From NCBI GenBank assembly GCA_034509495.1, contig CM067507.1, forward strand, positions 25,018,300 to 25,082,299: a stretch of DNA of 64,000 nucleotides, read 5' to 3'. The notes under the pieces were generated by a model that did no database searches, had not been told where the DNA came from, and saw only the letters and a program-made list of their open reading frames with translations. Below are positions 33,221 to 44,769 of the stretch, in pieces. The stretch comes from Acestrorhynchus altus. Taxonomy: Eukaryota > Chordata > Actinopteri > Characiformes > Acestrorhynchidae. How positions within the stretch are numbered: position 1 is the stretch's first letter; each line of letters opens with the position of its first letter. The translations under genes were made by a program, and so were the position numbers.

Positions 33221-34250
33221 TATAGATAAATAGATAACTTTATTAATCCCAGAAGGAAAGCCACATATTTTCAATACTTTCTTTAAGCCTTATAAACTTA
33301 AAACTAAAACTACTGAACTACAGAACAGAAATGTGCCAGTGTGAGTATTGAGTATTAAGTATGTAATATGTAAATGCATTAACATTATGCAGGAAACAAC
33401 ACAGCAAACACGAGGGCTCAGTCTGTTTGTTGTGCACATGTATAGGTAAAGTGTCTGTGCAAAGATAGGAATAAAAGATCTGAATATTCCCTGTGCAAAG
33501 AGAGATGAATAGAACAGCAGTAATGTCCAGCCTTTCAGTGAGTCTGTCGGTTATGTACATGTGTAGATAAAGTGTCAGTGCAATGATTGAATAGAAGGAG
33601 TAATAATGTCCAGCAATATTCAGTCAGCCTGTCCTGTTAGTGCCTCAGTGTGTAATAATGTCCTGACACATTGAAGAGGATTTGTACAGTGTGATCGCTG
33701 TTAATAGAAACAGGGCCTTTCTACAGTGAAGCTCAATGAGTCTGTTGCTGAAAGTGCTCCACTGTCTGACCAGTAAGTCATGGAGGGGGTGATATGTATT
33801 GTCCAGGATAGCAGTCAGTTTACTGAGAGTTCTTTTTTCCACCACCACCTCAAATCTCTCTCAGTGAGCATCCAAGAACAGAGCCAGCCTTCTCGACCAG
33901 TTTGTTGATTTTCTTGGTTCTTCAAAGACTGCTGTGAAGAAGACAGCACTCTCAACAACAGACTGATAGAAGATCGCAAACATTTTGCTGCACACATTGA
34001 TGGACCTGAGGTTCCTCAGAAAATAGAGTTTGCTCATCCCTTCCTTATACACAGCCTCAGTGTTGGTCCTCCAGTCCAATTTGTTTTCAAGCCGGACACC
34101 CAGATATTTGTAGTTGTCAACCAACTCAACATTCAACATAACAGCCTGATTGTGGTCTTCTTCCTTCTGAAGTACATCACAATCTCCTTGGTCTTGGTCA
34201 GGTTAAGGAGCAGATGGTTCTTTGCACACCATTCCAAAAGCATAGCAAAA
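33221..34250 (-). mobile_element. 5'-truncated LINE with reverse transcriptase C-terminal remnant
   Basis: On the minus strand the sequence near 34215-34150 reads WCAKNHLLLNLTKTKEIVMY. The frame at 34139-33861 continues VELVDNYKYLGVRLENKLDW, then KLYFLRNLRSINVCSKMF and FYQSVVESAVFF. This is the conserved C-terminal part of L2/CR1-type LINE reverse transcriptase. The 3' end at 33221-33265 (ATAGATAACTTTATTAATCC) is the usual fish LINE terminus. A stop between the two segments shows it is dead. Confidence 0.88.
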
Positions 34251-34254
34251 GCCA

Positions 34255-34420
34255 TTGCACAGCTTAATTGGTTGCTATGGGGTTGCATAGTGGTTGTTAC
34301 TTAGTGTTGTTGGTATGTGATTACCAAATAGTTGCTATGGTATCCCAGGTGGTTGCCGGCCTGTCGAGTGGTTGATGTGTACCTTAGTAGCTGGTTGGGT
34401 GAATGTGTATCATTAGCACA
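34255..34420. repeat. GGTTGCTATGG-type degenerate minisatellite
   Basis: Loose repeats of TTGGTTGCTATGGGGTTGCA, AATAGTTGCTATGGTATCCC and AGGTGGTTGCCGG, about 20-30 bp each. Confidence 0.55.
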
Positions 34421-34467
34421 TAGGAACTTTTGCATCCTGTCCATTCCTAAAATAAATATAGAAAAAA

Positions 34468-34720
34468 AGCTGTATACAAGCCGTGTTTGACGGTCACCAT
34501 GGCTTTTCCTGACTATTCTTATAAGAATATAGTCTATTCTTGAAGAACTTCCCCTGATTCCAACCTAAAACCACACCTCAGACTTGTGGTACATACATGC
34601 AATTGAGAGTGTGGAAGAGGAACTGTGCGCATCTGATGAACAGCTATGCACCTGAACCCAGTTTTATTTACGATTGTAGTCACACTCTTTAATTATGTAA
34701 TATAATGTCATTTTTGACAG
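34468..34720 (+). repeat. Direct repeat, copy B
   Basis: Second copy of the 32688-32995 unit, in the same orientation, starting AGCTGTATACAAGCC and ending after CCAGTTTTATTTACGATTG. Some internal bases are lost compared with copy A. Confidence 0.75.
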
Positions 34721-35487
34721 GAAACAACAAGGGTGTTAAAAAGTTAAATAAAAAACACCAAATTTGAATGAAAAAGATAAGATCAGGTCCCATCAGATCA
34801 TGCAACACTATTCAGTATCATATTTTTGATGAATCCAGACATTCATGATAATATGAACAAAGTATTCAAAGCTGTTCTTCAGGTTCCTGTGTCTGAACCT
34901 CTGTGATATCTAAATGGAGATGATGTGACCCACATACCTGCTCACTTGGCTTTCTACCAAATTAGACCACACCTTGCTGTTGGAAAGCTCACACAGAGAA
35001 AGTTTATAAGTGATAGGTAGGAAGCAGATATGAGAGTAAATACGAATACTGACTCTTTTAAAAATGATGTTTTCTTCTTCATTTACAGATTTGAATGGAG
35101 AAGAAACATGAATGAAAAGGACCAGGAAAAATGAAAATGCATTTTAGAAGACATATGGAATAAATGGCTTAATTTAAATAACACAAATGGTATACTGCAG
35201 TCCTGTTTCAGTGATTAAACATAAAATGCTGTAGCTGACCTGGGGGTGGCCTATATAATAAAAACTAGATTCAAGATAAAATACTAGATAAAAATATTTA
35301 AGGACATTTTCAAGCTACAAGATATTTATTGTGACATGCTCACAGAAAGCATCAGTAGTGGCAGATTCTTAGAAACACCAATGAAATGACAAAAAAATGT
35401 ATCAAAAACAGTCTGGTGTGGGTCTTTTGACACATTTCAGAAAATAGCATTAAGATATTTTTTTAATTAAAAAAAAGTACAAAAAGT

Positions 35488-35735
35488 TGTAGCTGGTGCA
35501 GTAATGCTGTGGTAACAATGTTGGAGGCCGATAGCCAGCATACTAATGTCACACTAGGTGTAATGGACAAGGGACATAACTGGTGTGCTAACGCTGTTTT
35601 AGTAATGTTGATGGGGGCTGGTAATTGGCACACTAACACCACGCTTGCGATTTAATATGAGGGGTGTTCCCGGTAGGTAGTGTTGTTGTAACCAGTATGC
35701 TAATACAGTACTAATGATTCATAGCTGGCACACCA
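35488..35735. repeat. Degenerate minisatellite, unit about 75-90 bp
   Basis: At least three decayed units follow the plan 'AGCTGGTG/AACTGGTG - TAA(C/T)G - GTAA(C/T)(A/G)(A/T)TG - ATAGC(C/T)(A/G)GCA - ACTAA': they start near 35491, 35578 and 35678. No coding content. Confidence 0.5.
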
Positions 35736-35742
35736 AACTATT

Positions 35743-35756
35743 CCAGCAGGGGGCAT
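35743..35756 (+). promoter_or_regulatory. CTCF-like motif
   Basis: CCAGCAGGGGGCAT fits the CTCF core consensus CCASYAGRKGGCRS at 13 of 14 positions, in the same orientation as the 13354 site. It adjoins the minisatellite at 35488-35735. Confidence 0.4.
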
Positions 35757-35854
35757 TTCTGCACAGGTGGAAAAGGAGGGATGGGTCGCGTGGAAGAAAA
35801 TGTGTTGTAGACACAAGTAAAGATTGCAGAGAAACTGCAGAATAGGAAAAGGTT

Positions 35855-35950
35855 GACATGCTTATCCAGAGCAACTTACAAATTTTTTTGCTGTTCACTT
35901 AGATATCCCTAGCTATCAAAAGTTTGTTCTGGAAGCCAGTACCAAAATGC
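35855..35950 (-). repeat. LINE tail fragment
   Basis: GCTTATCCAGAGCAACTTAC is the inverse of the GTAAGTCGCTCTGGATAAG tail at 47438. A short decayed body follows. Confidence 0.5.
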
Positions 35951-36424
35951 ATTGCTGATTTGGGGGGCAGAGCTTCTGAAGGTGCACTGAAGGGAGGTAT
36001 GTGGTTGTGGTGTTGTTGAATTCTATTAACTACTATTGAGCTACTATTCAAATGTTCTTCTATACTGAGTAATATAATTTATATTCACAATGTGCTGCTC
36101 TTCAACCAATTAAACATCACTAATTACACTCTCTGTAATGAAGTCTTCCATAAGCACTGACAAAATCCATGATACACTAAGAAAAACATTGTGTATCACA
36201 ATAAAAAATTGATCACAATTTGGATAAAATGTTTTGCAGTTACCAAGCCAGATGTTGTCATTGTATGTGCTATATTGTTTCCTTACTATGTAAATTTTCT
36301 ATCTGGCTATTCTTAAGGAGCATCTTAAAAGCTTTCTCAAAAACATTCAAGCAAGTATTGCAAATATCAATGCATAGATCTGAGCGAGAAAACACTCCCA
36401 CAAACCTGCATGCTTCATTCCCCT

Positions 36425-36930
36425 GAAGTAGTTATGCCGGAGCTCCAGGGTCAGCTGAACAAAGCGCAGGAAAAGAGCCAACAGTGCAGGTATTGATTAG
36501 ATATGAAACAGGCCCCGATTTGAATAATCACATATCCATGCAGTTAAAAAGCGATTGTGCTGCTCGTTCGATGATAAGGCTTTGAAAGATCTCAAGACGT
36601 GGAAGAGAAAAGACTGAATTGCACACTCAGGTTTCTGTGTAGGGCATTTGATTGTTCACAGAGACGCAGTGAGTGGCTGTCAGAGCCTCTTTGAAAAGCT
36701 GCCAATTATCACATCGGCCAATGTTTCTCAACAATGCTGCTGCGGCACATCATTTTGTCTAAAAGTCGTGCGCTTTCAGAAGTTAATTGGATTTTAAAAA
36801 GCAATATAAAATATGGTGGAAATAATCTGAACTCATAGATTTTTCTTTCATCAGCGCCAGCTGCTAATTGTGGCAGTCTGAATGGCAGTAGGTGGGTGAA
36901 ATTACCTTGAGCTTGTGTTACTAAAATGCA
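36425..36930. promoter_or_regulatory. Possible conserved non-coding element
   Basis: About 500 repeat-free bases of balanced composition with no credible frame. Contents include GCCCCGATTTGAATAATCAC, AAAAAGCGATTGTGCTGCTC, GCCAATTATCACATCGGCCA and AAGTTAATTGG. TAAT/ATTA cores and CpGs are preserved against the AT-rich, CpG-poor background. Confidence 0.35.
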
Positions 36931-37586
36931 CACTGGCCCAGTGAAAGAAGAAAATGCGTGCTGTGTATCAATTATTATGCTTTTCTTCCCAGCAAAGAAA
37001 GAGAATATCAGCCTGCAAAATGCAAATATATTCCATTTTATTTTGTTTCATTTGTTTTCCCATGAAAGCCTGGGTTATGCAGAAATCAATTCCTTAAGAT
37101 TTGCCATCATTGATAAATGTGTTATTTTTTGAGGGCCTAAACAGTTACTCCTGTGGATTTAATTTGTAACGTAAGCTTAACCTGCATGACAAATGCTTAT
37201 AATCATAAACATAATAACTATAGCAGACAGAAATATTCATGATTGTTAATTTACGCAAATAAGTGCTCAAAGACTAGAGCACTGTAACAGCAAATCGCAA
37301 CCTTGTCTTGTTATTGAAACAGCCAGATTCACATCATGCATTTCAATCATTCCGAACAATCTGGGAACTAATACACAGCACTCACTTCATATGCTTTTTC
37401 TCCCGCCCCTTGTCCTTCACCAAGAACAATGCAATTACGTCTCTGCCAGGAACAGGGGGCTGACACACTACACAAGAGGCCAGTAATCAGAGGCAGAGCC
37501 TCCTCTGCTGATAACACATTACAAGCCAACGCTGGGCTGCATGCTTGATTCCAGGCTTACTTTACCAAAAAGAGCATTTCTGCCAC

Positions 37587-37706
<120 letters not shown>

Positions 37707-38009
37707 GTTTGTGCACGTCTGTCTATCACACTTTCTTATACACCATCTATTGTTCTATATTACTCTTCTCCATCTCTGCTGTTGCTTATTTTACAGCACA
37801 TCTGTGGGCAGCCCTGCAAAGTTGCAAATTGATATTCAATTACTTCATGTATTATCTCGGCTAAGAGGTTTTCCAATTCTGCACACAGAGGATGGAACAA
37901 AAGAAAGGCAACTCAGGGTCAGTCCTGCCTCTAGCAGTGGGGATCCACCTCCTCCGCCTGTCACTCAGGAGCCTCTCTGTCCAAAGCCCAATTAAATCAC
38001 TCCTTTCCA

Positions 38010-38240
38010 TGTGAGCTGACCCCACTGCTATGAATATTTATGAGAGCAAATGCAAATAAAATTCTGCGCCACGCGTGTTAGGGCTTTGGGGGAGAAAAGG
38101 AAGAAGGCGGGTCCCTAATGGGCGGCCAGTGCACAGATGCCATCACTTTGCTGTGCTATCACAGGGTGGATGGGGAGCGAAAGCTTGCAGGGCATATGGA
38201 AACAACCTCACAGGAGCACGATCACACTTAAGCGCGGATT
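38010..38240. promoter_or_regulatory. Possible conserved non-coding element with octamer site
   Basis: Contains a perfect ATGCAAAT octamer (38050-38057) in AGAGCAAATGCAAATAAAAT, then GCGCCACGCGTGTTAGGGC and GGGTCCCTAATGGGCGGCCA. CpG-rich for this region and free of repeats. Confidence 0.35.
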
Positions 38241-38904
38241 CAGTCTAACAACCTGCACTGTAAGTGTGCTACACTTAAATGAGCAGAAAGTGAGGTATTT
38301 TTTTCATCAGGCTGTTATGAGAAGAAGATCTAAAGAGGTAATGGTTTCATTACTGGTAGCAGGCCAGGTTTATCGCACATTATCACACATGGCTGCACCT
38401 CCTGTACCTTTATCTACATGCTTAACATGCTTCAGACATTTTTCAAGATGAAGAGAAACCACAAAAAATGAACTTGAACCTCTGTAGAGGAATTTGGGCC
38501 TAGCTCCCTTTAACTCTTCACAATAGGACTGTTTATTCACAGCACTCCACACATGAGAGCAATATGATGCTACCAGAGCCGAATATTCATCATCTTTTGT
38601 CATTGTTTTTCAGTAACATCATGCAAAAGGATCACGGGTCACAATCAAGACCCATATGAAATAAGTAGTAAAGGCAGTGGCTTCATAGATAGTGACATTT
38701 AATGCAGGAAAAGTGCCAAGTCGTCACGGCATACAGGGGTGTGCTTGTAAATAATTAATCTTTGCTCTTCATGTCTGCTTGTCAGTACAGACTGGGGGCT
38801 TGTATCCTGGCAACGCGCCATGGTTTCCACATGCTGCAGGGAGTGAGAGGCCCTCAGGGGGGAGCCAATCATTTCCCTGCCTGGAGCTGAAACAGTACTG
38901 AGAT

Positions 38905-38905
<1 letters not shown>

Positions 38906-38949
<44 letters not shown>
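38906..38949 (+). repeat. (CA)n microsatellite
   Basis: About 44 bases of CA dinucleotide. Confidence 0.95.
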
Positions 38950-38953
<4 letters not shown>

Positions 38954-39119
38954 GACATGCACATAAATACAACTGCATATACATATAGGTTTGGAAAGGC
39001 TGGAATTAAAGCCTATTCTGTCTGTTTTAATATCTTTACAATTGTTTGTAACTCTGGTAACTCTCTTTCTCTCTCTCGTAACATTTCTCTTATATTCTGT
39101 GTTGTTTAATTTCAATTAA

Positions 39120-39741
39120 AATAGATTTAAACTGATATATCACTTTATAAAATTAGAAATTTGGCACAAATAAAGGTGCAAAACCATGCAGTTTGGAGCA
39201 GAAACAAATAAAAGATGTCACTCCTTTTGTTTCCAGTCTGCTATGAGAAATATAAATATATATAAAATGATTGTGTGTCATCATGCACAGGATTGGACTA
39301 TAGGAACATCCTTGGGCTTAACTGCATCCTCCAAATCGCAAATAAATTGTGTGGTTACAATTCTGTCTGAAGCAAGCCTTTCACCTGGAGCCTTTCATCT
39401 CATATTCTGACTCATCTTTACATTTTTCATGTTTTCATTTACATGTTTTTCCTTGTGTTGAAGGGAAGAGTGCAGAATCCTACCTTGTGCATTTATAGTC
39501 TCTTTCCTCCTAAAATAGGCCACTTAATTCAATTGCATACAGAATCGCTTTGTTTTTCAGTGGAAACTGAAATCTGATTGTCTGTGTTTTTGGTAACTGT
39601 AATCAATTAGTAACAGTGCTATTTTAGGGTTTTAAATCCATAATCCTGTTACATCTATTCCTTTAATCTCCTAGCCTGAGTATGCACTCATGAATGCACT
39701 CATGTATGTATGAGCATATGCTCTTATGAAAACACAAAACA

Positions 39742-39775
<34 letters not shown>

Positions 39776-40720
39776 TAAATGTTAGCTGTACTCACTTTCA
39801 TTCTAGCTTCATGCCTGAGGTATTTTCATGTCATGGCCTGATGTATCGCTCTGTCATATCATTCATATTTATACGCATGTTTGTTGTGACTCTGAGTGCA
39901 TTTCTTTATTTATTTTCAAGCAATCTAGAGATATAAATTTGTGCATCTCTCTCTAATTAGTCAGTTATATGTTGTCACTATAAACCTTGTATCTCCAAAA
40001 AAACAACAGAGAAAGGGAAAATGTGTTATCCTTTAATGGAAATCAATGCAAAAATTATTTATTCAGTCTCATTTTGGATGATTTATTTTGGTCCATTCAC
40101 TGTAAATTTTTGAGCCATTATAAAAACAATAAATATGGCATCAATAGGCTTCAAAATGACTTTGGAATGAAATATTGACGTCTATTGAATATTAACAACT
40201 GAAGTTGCAGTGGCTTTTTGTTCCTTAAGAACTGATATTAAAAATGAGAGTGAAGCTCGGTTCTGTTAAGCAAAGTAAATGTCACATTGTTCTATAAGAG
40301 GTCACTCATCTTCTGTTTAGCTGATGTAACCACATGACCTGTTTCTGAAACACATCTATCACTGAGCAGCTGTCTTCCAGCACAACAGATTCTGCAACAC
40401 GGCTCCTCTCGTAGTTAGGTAAGAGCATGTCATCTTCTCCTGCAGCTCAGATGCTACCAAATCCAAACCCTGTGCTCCAGAAGCCAATTAAATATGATTA
40501 TTTTAGCCTTTGCAAATGACTAATTATGGTATAAAAGAGAGGGTTGAGATTAATGCCATAATGAGGCAGGAAATTGTGCACATTAGAGCAGCTCCACCAG
40601 ACGACAGTGATATTCATTTTTCATCTCATTCTCTAAATGTGCGTTATGAGGAGGCATTCAGATTAAACACTATTGCTGAATCAGAGGTAATAACAATATT
40701 GATTTTGGAAAGCATGTACT
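39120..40720. other. Intergenic, no gene seen
   Basis: AT-rich DNA with a (CA)n tract at 39744-39772. No frame resembles a protein family. Confidence 0.55.
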
Positions 40721-40727
40721 GGACACT

Positions 40728-40737
40728 TCTCTCCCTC

Positions 40738-40776
<39 letters not shown>
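40728..40776 (+). repeat. (CT)n microsatellite
   Basis: CT dinucleotides with two CCCT interruptions. Confidence 0.93.
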
Positions 40777-40780
<4 letters not shown>

Positions 40781-40923
40781 GTACACAATATTTTTAATGT
40801 CTTTAGAAAGGATAATAGCACAGGTGTTGAGTCCTTGTAGCATTCAAAACACAGGAAAACGTCAAACAGTCAAAAAAAATAAAGTTATTGTGTGATAGCC
40901 TAGACAGAAGAGAGATAGTGAGA

Positions 40924-40926
<3 letters not shown>

Positions 40927-40973
<47 letters not shown>
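40927..40973 (+). repeat. (GA)n microsatellite
   Basis: About 47 bases of GA, followed by (GT)n. It can pair with the (CT)n tract 150 bases upstream. Confidence 0.95.
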
Positions 40974-40977
<4 letters not shown>

Positions 40978-41131
40978 GTGTGTGTGTGTATGCGCTGAAA
41001 GTGCTCTTGCCTCAGGGCTGTGTGTGTGTTGTTTAGGGCCTGCTGAAGTCCTGCCTCCAGGGTCAGCTTCATTAAAATTCTAATGGCTTCTCAGCCACAT
41101 GCAAATGATGCTAATGGCAAAGCTGGAGGAG

Positions 41132-41134
<3 letters not shown>

Positions 41135-41187
<53 letters not shown>
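41135..41187 (+). repeat. (GA)n microsatellite
   Basis: About 53 bases of pure AG dinucleotide. A short (GT)n follows at 41238-41258. Confidence 0.95.
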
Positions 41188-41190
<3 letters not shown>

Positions 41191-42418
41191 TGGTGCACAA
41201 AATTATTTTTTTAAACAAAATACAAAAGGAGAATGTGGTGTGTGTGTGTGTGTGTGTACTGTTATTCTGAGTGACTCAGAAGCATGTTGTAAACGTAAAA
41301 AAGCATCAGATCTCAAGAATTGTCTCCTTTCCTTTAAGAATCACTAAAACTTATTTTACCATAAGGTATGTTTTTACCCTAAAATAAAAGCTGTGAATCC
41401 AGGTTGATAGTAAACTTACTGTAATGAGTCATTGCCACTGTGCAATGACACTGCAGTGAATTACACTCTCCACCTGTAGGAGGAGCCCATGAACATAAAT
41501 ACCTGTTCTAGCATAATGCTGCTTTAAAATGTTCTTCACATCATCACTGTGCAAAAGAAAAAACAACCTTCTTTATAGAACTTAAATTGTTCTTGGTGTA
41601 ACTTAACTTAGTTCCCATGCCTTGGTATGTCTTTCTCTCACCTTGAAAAATGATGGCCATGACTTAACTTCATCTTGTTCCCATGTCTTATTAAGTTGTT
41701 CACACTTATTAGCCACACCTTATTTTTTATGTGGGAAATGATCTTAGGGGCTCTGTATTTTTGTGATCTGTAGGGGTAGGTGTTTGTAATAAATCAGTGG
41801 CTCAGTGGCTACTGAGAAACACAGTGCCATTTTTAAAAAACCATGTTCACTCCAGAAATAATTTTTCAGTAGCAATTACTGGTTTTCTACAGGTGTCTAT
41901 TTGCAGTCTGTGCAATTATGCAGATGCCTAATTTGCCATATACCTACATACTAAATTATTTATGTAATTAAAACAGCAATAAGAGTAAATTTGAAGCACA
42001 TACCAGATTGTTCATTTCTTCACATTGGTCTAAACTATAAACCACCCTAACAGTAAAAGTCTTCCCAGTTTCCTAAGCACTCCTATATGATTGAATACAT
42101 ATTACTGAACCTGCAGACTAAATAATAGGCCTACATGTCATATAATAACTTCTTATAGGCTTTCAAAGGTGCTTTACCTCAATATTATTTTACAGTATGA
42201 AACCTTCAGTTAGCCACTGAAAAGCCTGAAAGGAGTTTCTGTTTAAGAACTAAGGAAACCCTGCCTGTGCTCTGAACTCAGCATGGCTGGAATTCTCCGC
42301 AACCATGGTGGTACAAATGCCTGGAGATGGCATTTCATTCAGAGAACTGTGAGAGGGGCTGCTAGTCACAAAGAAGGGGGTTGTTTATTCAAGTTTATTC
42401 CCAGAGAAAAAAAAGGAA

Positions 42419-42459
42419 AGAGAGAGAGAGCGAGAGAGAGAGAGAGAGAGACAGAGAGT
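42419..42459 (+). repeat. (GA)n microsatellite
   Basis: About 40 bases of GA with CGAG and ACAG interruptions. Confidence 0.93.
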
Positions 42460-42640
42460 TTTGAATGCATTCTCTCTCAGCTTGTGATCCCTAACTGAAA
42501 GCATATCTCTTGCTGCCAGCTCTCCACTATTGAACTTTTTGTCAGAGAGCTGGAGTCCCCTCATGCTCGCAGCTGTGGGTTTGAAGTGTCGTTTCCCAGC
42601 AAGCGAGCCAAACAGTGTAACAGTGTCCTTCCGCTTATAG

Positions 42641-42641
<1 letters not shown>

Positions 42642-42708
<67 letters not shown>
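42642..42708 (+). repeat. (CA)n microsatellite
   Basis: About 67 bases of CA dinucleotide. Confidence 0.95.
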
Positions 42709-42714
<6 letters not shown>

Positions 42715-44124
42715 AGATGCTTATACCCACCACAATGGCATCAGGAGGTGCTCTTGTCTGAAGAGCTGTGCCTTGTGTCTTTGAGTGTCAGTTCGATCTG
42801 CTTTTTCCCAGGCGGGATTCCTATATTCATTATTCAGCTCCAGACCTGAAGGAGTCTGGCCCTTGGATTTGATCTGTGTGTCACTCACAGTTGCAAGGTG
42901 TTGCAAATGATCATGTGCTACAGCAGGAGTAGAAGGAAACCTGTCAAAATCAGTGCCTTACATGCCGCTACCCGGGTCAAAGTAAATGCAGACAGAATAT
43001 ATTGTTGCCTTTCATGTTGGATATGTTAATATAACCATTGAATTCCAAGAACAATTACTAGGAAAGAAATGCAGTGTCCGATTGCTGCAACACTCTATCA
43101 GGCTGATATGTAACCTGAAATCATTTGGTAATCATTCCTCAAACCACAAATGATCAAAATATTAAACACAAATGCACAATATAGGCTTTGATGCAAAAAT
43201 ATTGCTCACATAAAGTATTATGGTTTATGGTTTATTTATACATTGCGTTCTAAAATTTAAATTCATTCAGTTTGCGCGCAGATGTCTCTCTTCCAGTTTT
43301 CAGACTCACAGAATAAAAGAAACTGTTTTGTCCTTTAAATATAACAATTCTGTCTTTGTTCAGAATTCCCTTCACATACCAATCCATATCTATAACAGTG
43401 GCTTACAAGGGCCATTAGGAAGCACAGGGCAGAACAGCCAATTTGATTAGCTTTAATTTAAAATGGCCTCCAGCAATGTGCTGTGATGTTGGCAAAATCA
43501 GCTCGGCTGCCGAGTGACAAATGTCTGTATTTAGAAAATCTTGCTGCTGTTTTGACTTCAATAGTTGCAAATGTTTGTGACAACGATTGGCTCCTGACTG
43601 GTTCGTACTGAACAGATATTTCAAATGCTTCCGAAACTGTACGTAAAAAAATCATATTGTTACAATTTGTACTGCTGCACTACACATGTATCCTATCGTG
43701 TCCCAGAGTTGTTGACTATATACACTATAGCTCCTGTTTCTGCATTCAGTTGAAGTTCTAGGATACTAGGTCTGTCTCTTCAGTGTCCTCTGATGCATCT
43801 GTGCTGGTCAGTGGGTGGTCAACCCATCTCTTCCAGCTTTGAGTAGACCTTTAGCCAGGCCAGCAGGCTTCAGCTGCTCCTGACATGCTCATAAATCCAG
43901 GGGTGGATGGCATGTGAATGAGGACAGACATCTCACCTGCTGTCCACCTACTGTTCATGTCCTACAAAGAACAACTCCTCCTCCCATACACAAAGATAGA
44001 TGGTTGTGGAATGTGTTCGAAAAATAATATTATTGCTGAGGTTCTCTGTTAAGCCTCTGGGTTTCATTTTTTTTTTAAATCTGTAAAAAACTGTAAAATT
44101 GAGCTCAGTTACACTTTTGAAATT

Positions 44125-44420
44125 GAAATTGTGTCAAAAAAGGTTCTCTGGAGCGATGCTGTTGAAGAGTCATTATCAATTTTAGTCATTTAGTCTGCCC
44201 CCAGCAAGCCTGGTGCAACTAATGGAAGAAGGAACAAGCTCTTCTTGGAGCTTAAGGTGAACTTGCTAGAGAAAACACTATAACTTGAAGGTCAATATTA
44301 CTCCAGGACCAGAACTGTAGAAGGACCCTAAAGAAACTTTCAGTGGATGGTGAAGAATCTTTATGAAGCAAACGTTTCTCCAAAAGCTATTAATCTTTAA
44401 AGAACCATACAGGAACATTT
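44125..44420. repeat. MITE-like repeat (AAGGTTCTCTGGAGCGATGC family)
   Basis: GGTTCTCTGGAGCGATGC at the left, AAACTTTCAGTGGATGGTGA in the middle and TTTAAAGAACCATACAGGAA at the right resemble a dispersed fish repeat made of 'GGTTCTTT/AAAGAACC' words. The interior is decayed. Confidence 0.45.
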
Positions 44421-44703
44421 ATTATTAAATTGGCTTTTGAGTCCATCTCTGCAGTCAGAACATGTAGGACCCTTTGGTTGAGTACTGAGGTTGTTTGCCT
44501 CAGCTCATTTGTGACCACACTCACACTTTGGTCACGGTCAGAGCTGGACCTGAGGTCAGTTGATCTGCTCTCCTACCAGGTGAGAATGACTGATGCGTAT
44601 GCCATCAGCACACATGAGGCCTCACACCTGTGTCTGCTGCCATGTCGACCTAGCAACCACCAGGAGAGCATGTGGTTGTCAACACTGGATGCCTCTCCAT
44701 CTG

Positions 44704-44766
44704 TTGGCCCAGCAGAGGGCTTTGGTTGGCCCAGCAGATTGCTTTGGTTGCCCAGCGAGGGCTGAG
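44704..44766 (+). repeat. Short tandem repeat, 22-bp unit x about 3
   Basis: TTGGCCCAGCAGAGGGCTTT-GG (44704-44725), TTGGCCCAGCAGATTGCTTT-GG (44726-44747) and a partial third unit. Confidence 0.85.
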
Positions 44767-44769
44767 GGA

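Larger units (their letters stand above)
41260..44120. other. Intergenic, no gene seen
   Basis: Apart from the two microsatellites listed separately (42419 and 42642), the region is unique AT-rich DNA. A 71-codon frame starting at 42283 runs into the GA tract and has no recognised family. Confidence 0.55.

Noticed and set aside
42283..42498. A short gene starting MAGILRNHGGTNAWRW
   Set aside because: The frame ends in a GA microsatellite, has no recognised family and no splice context.
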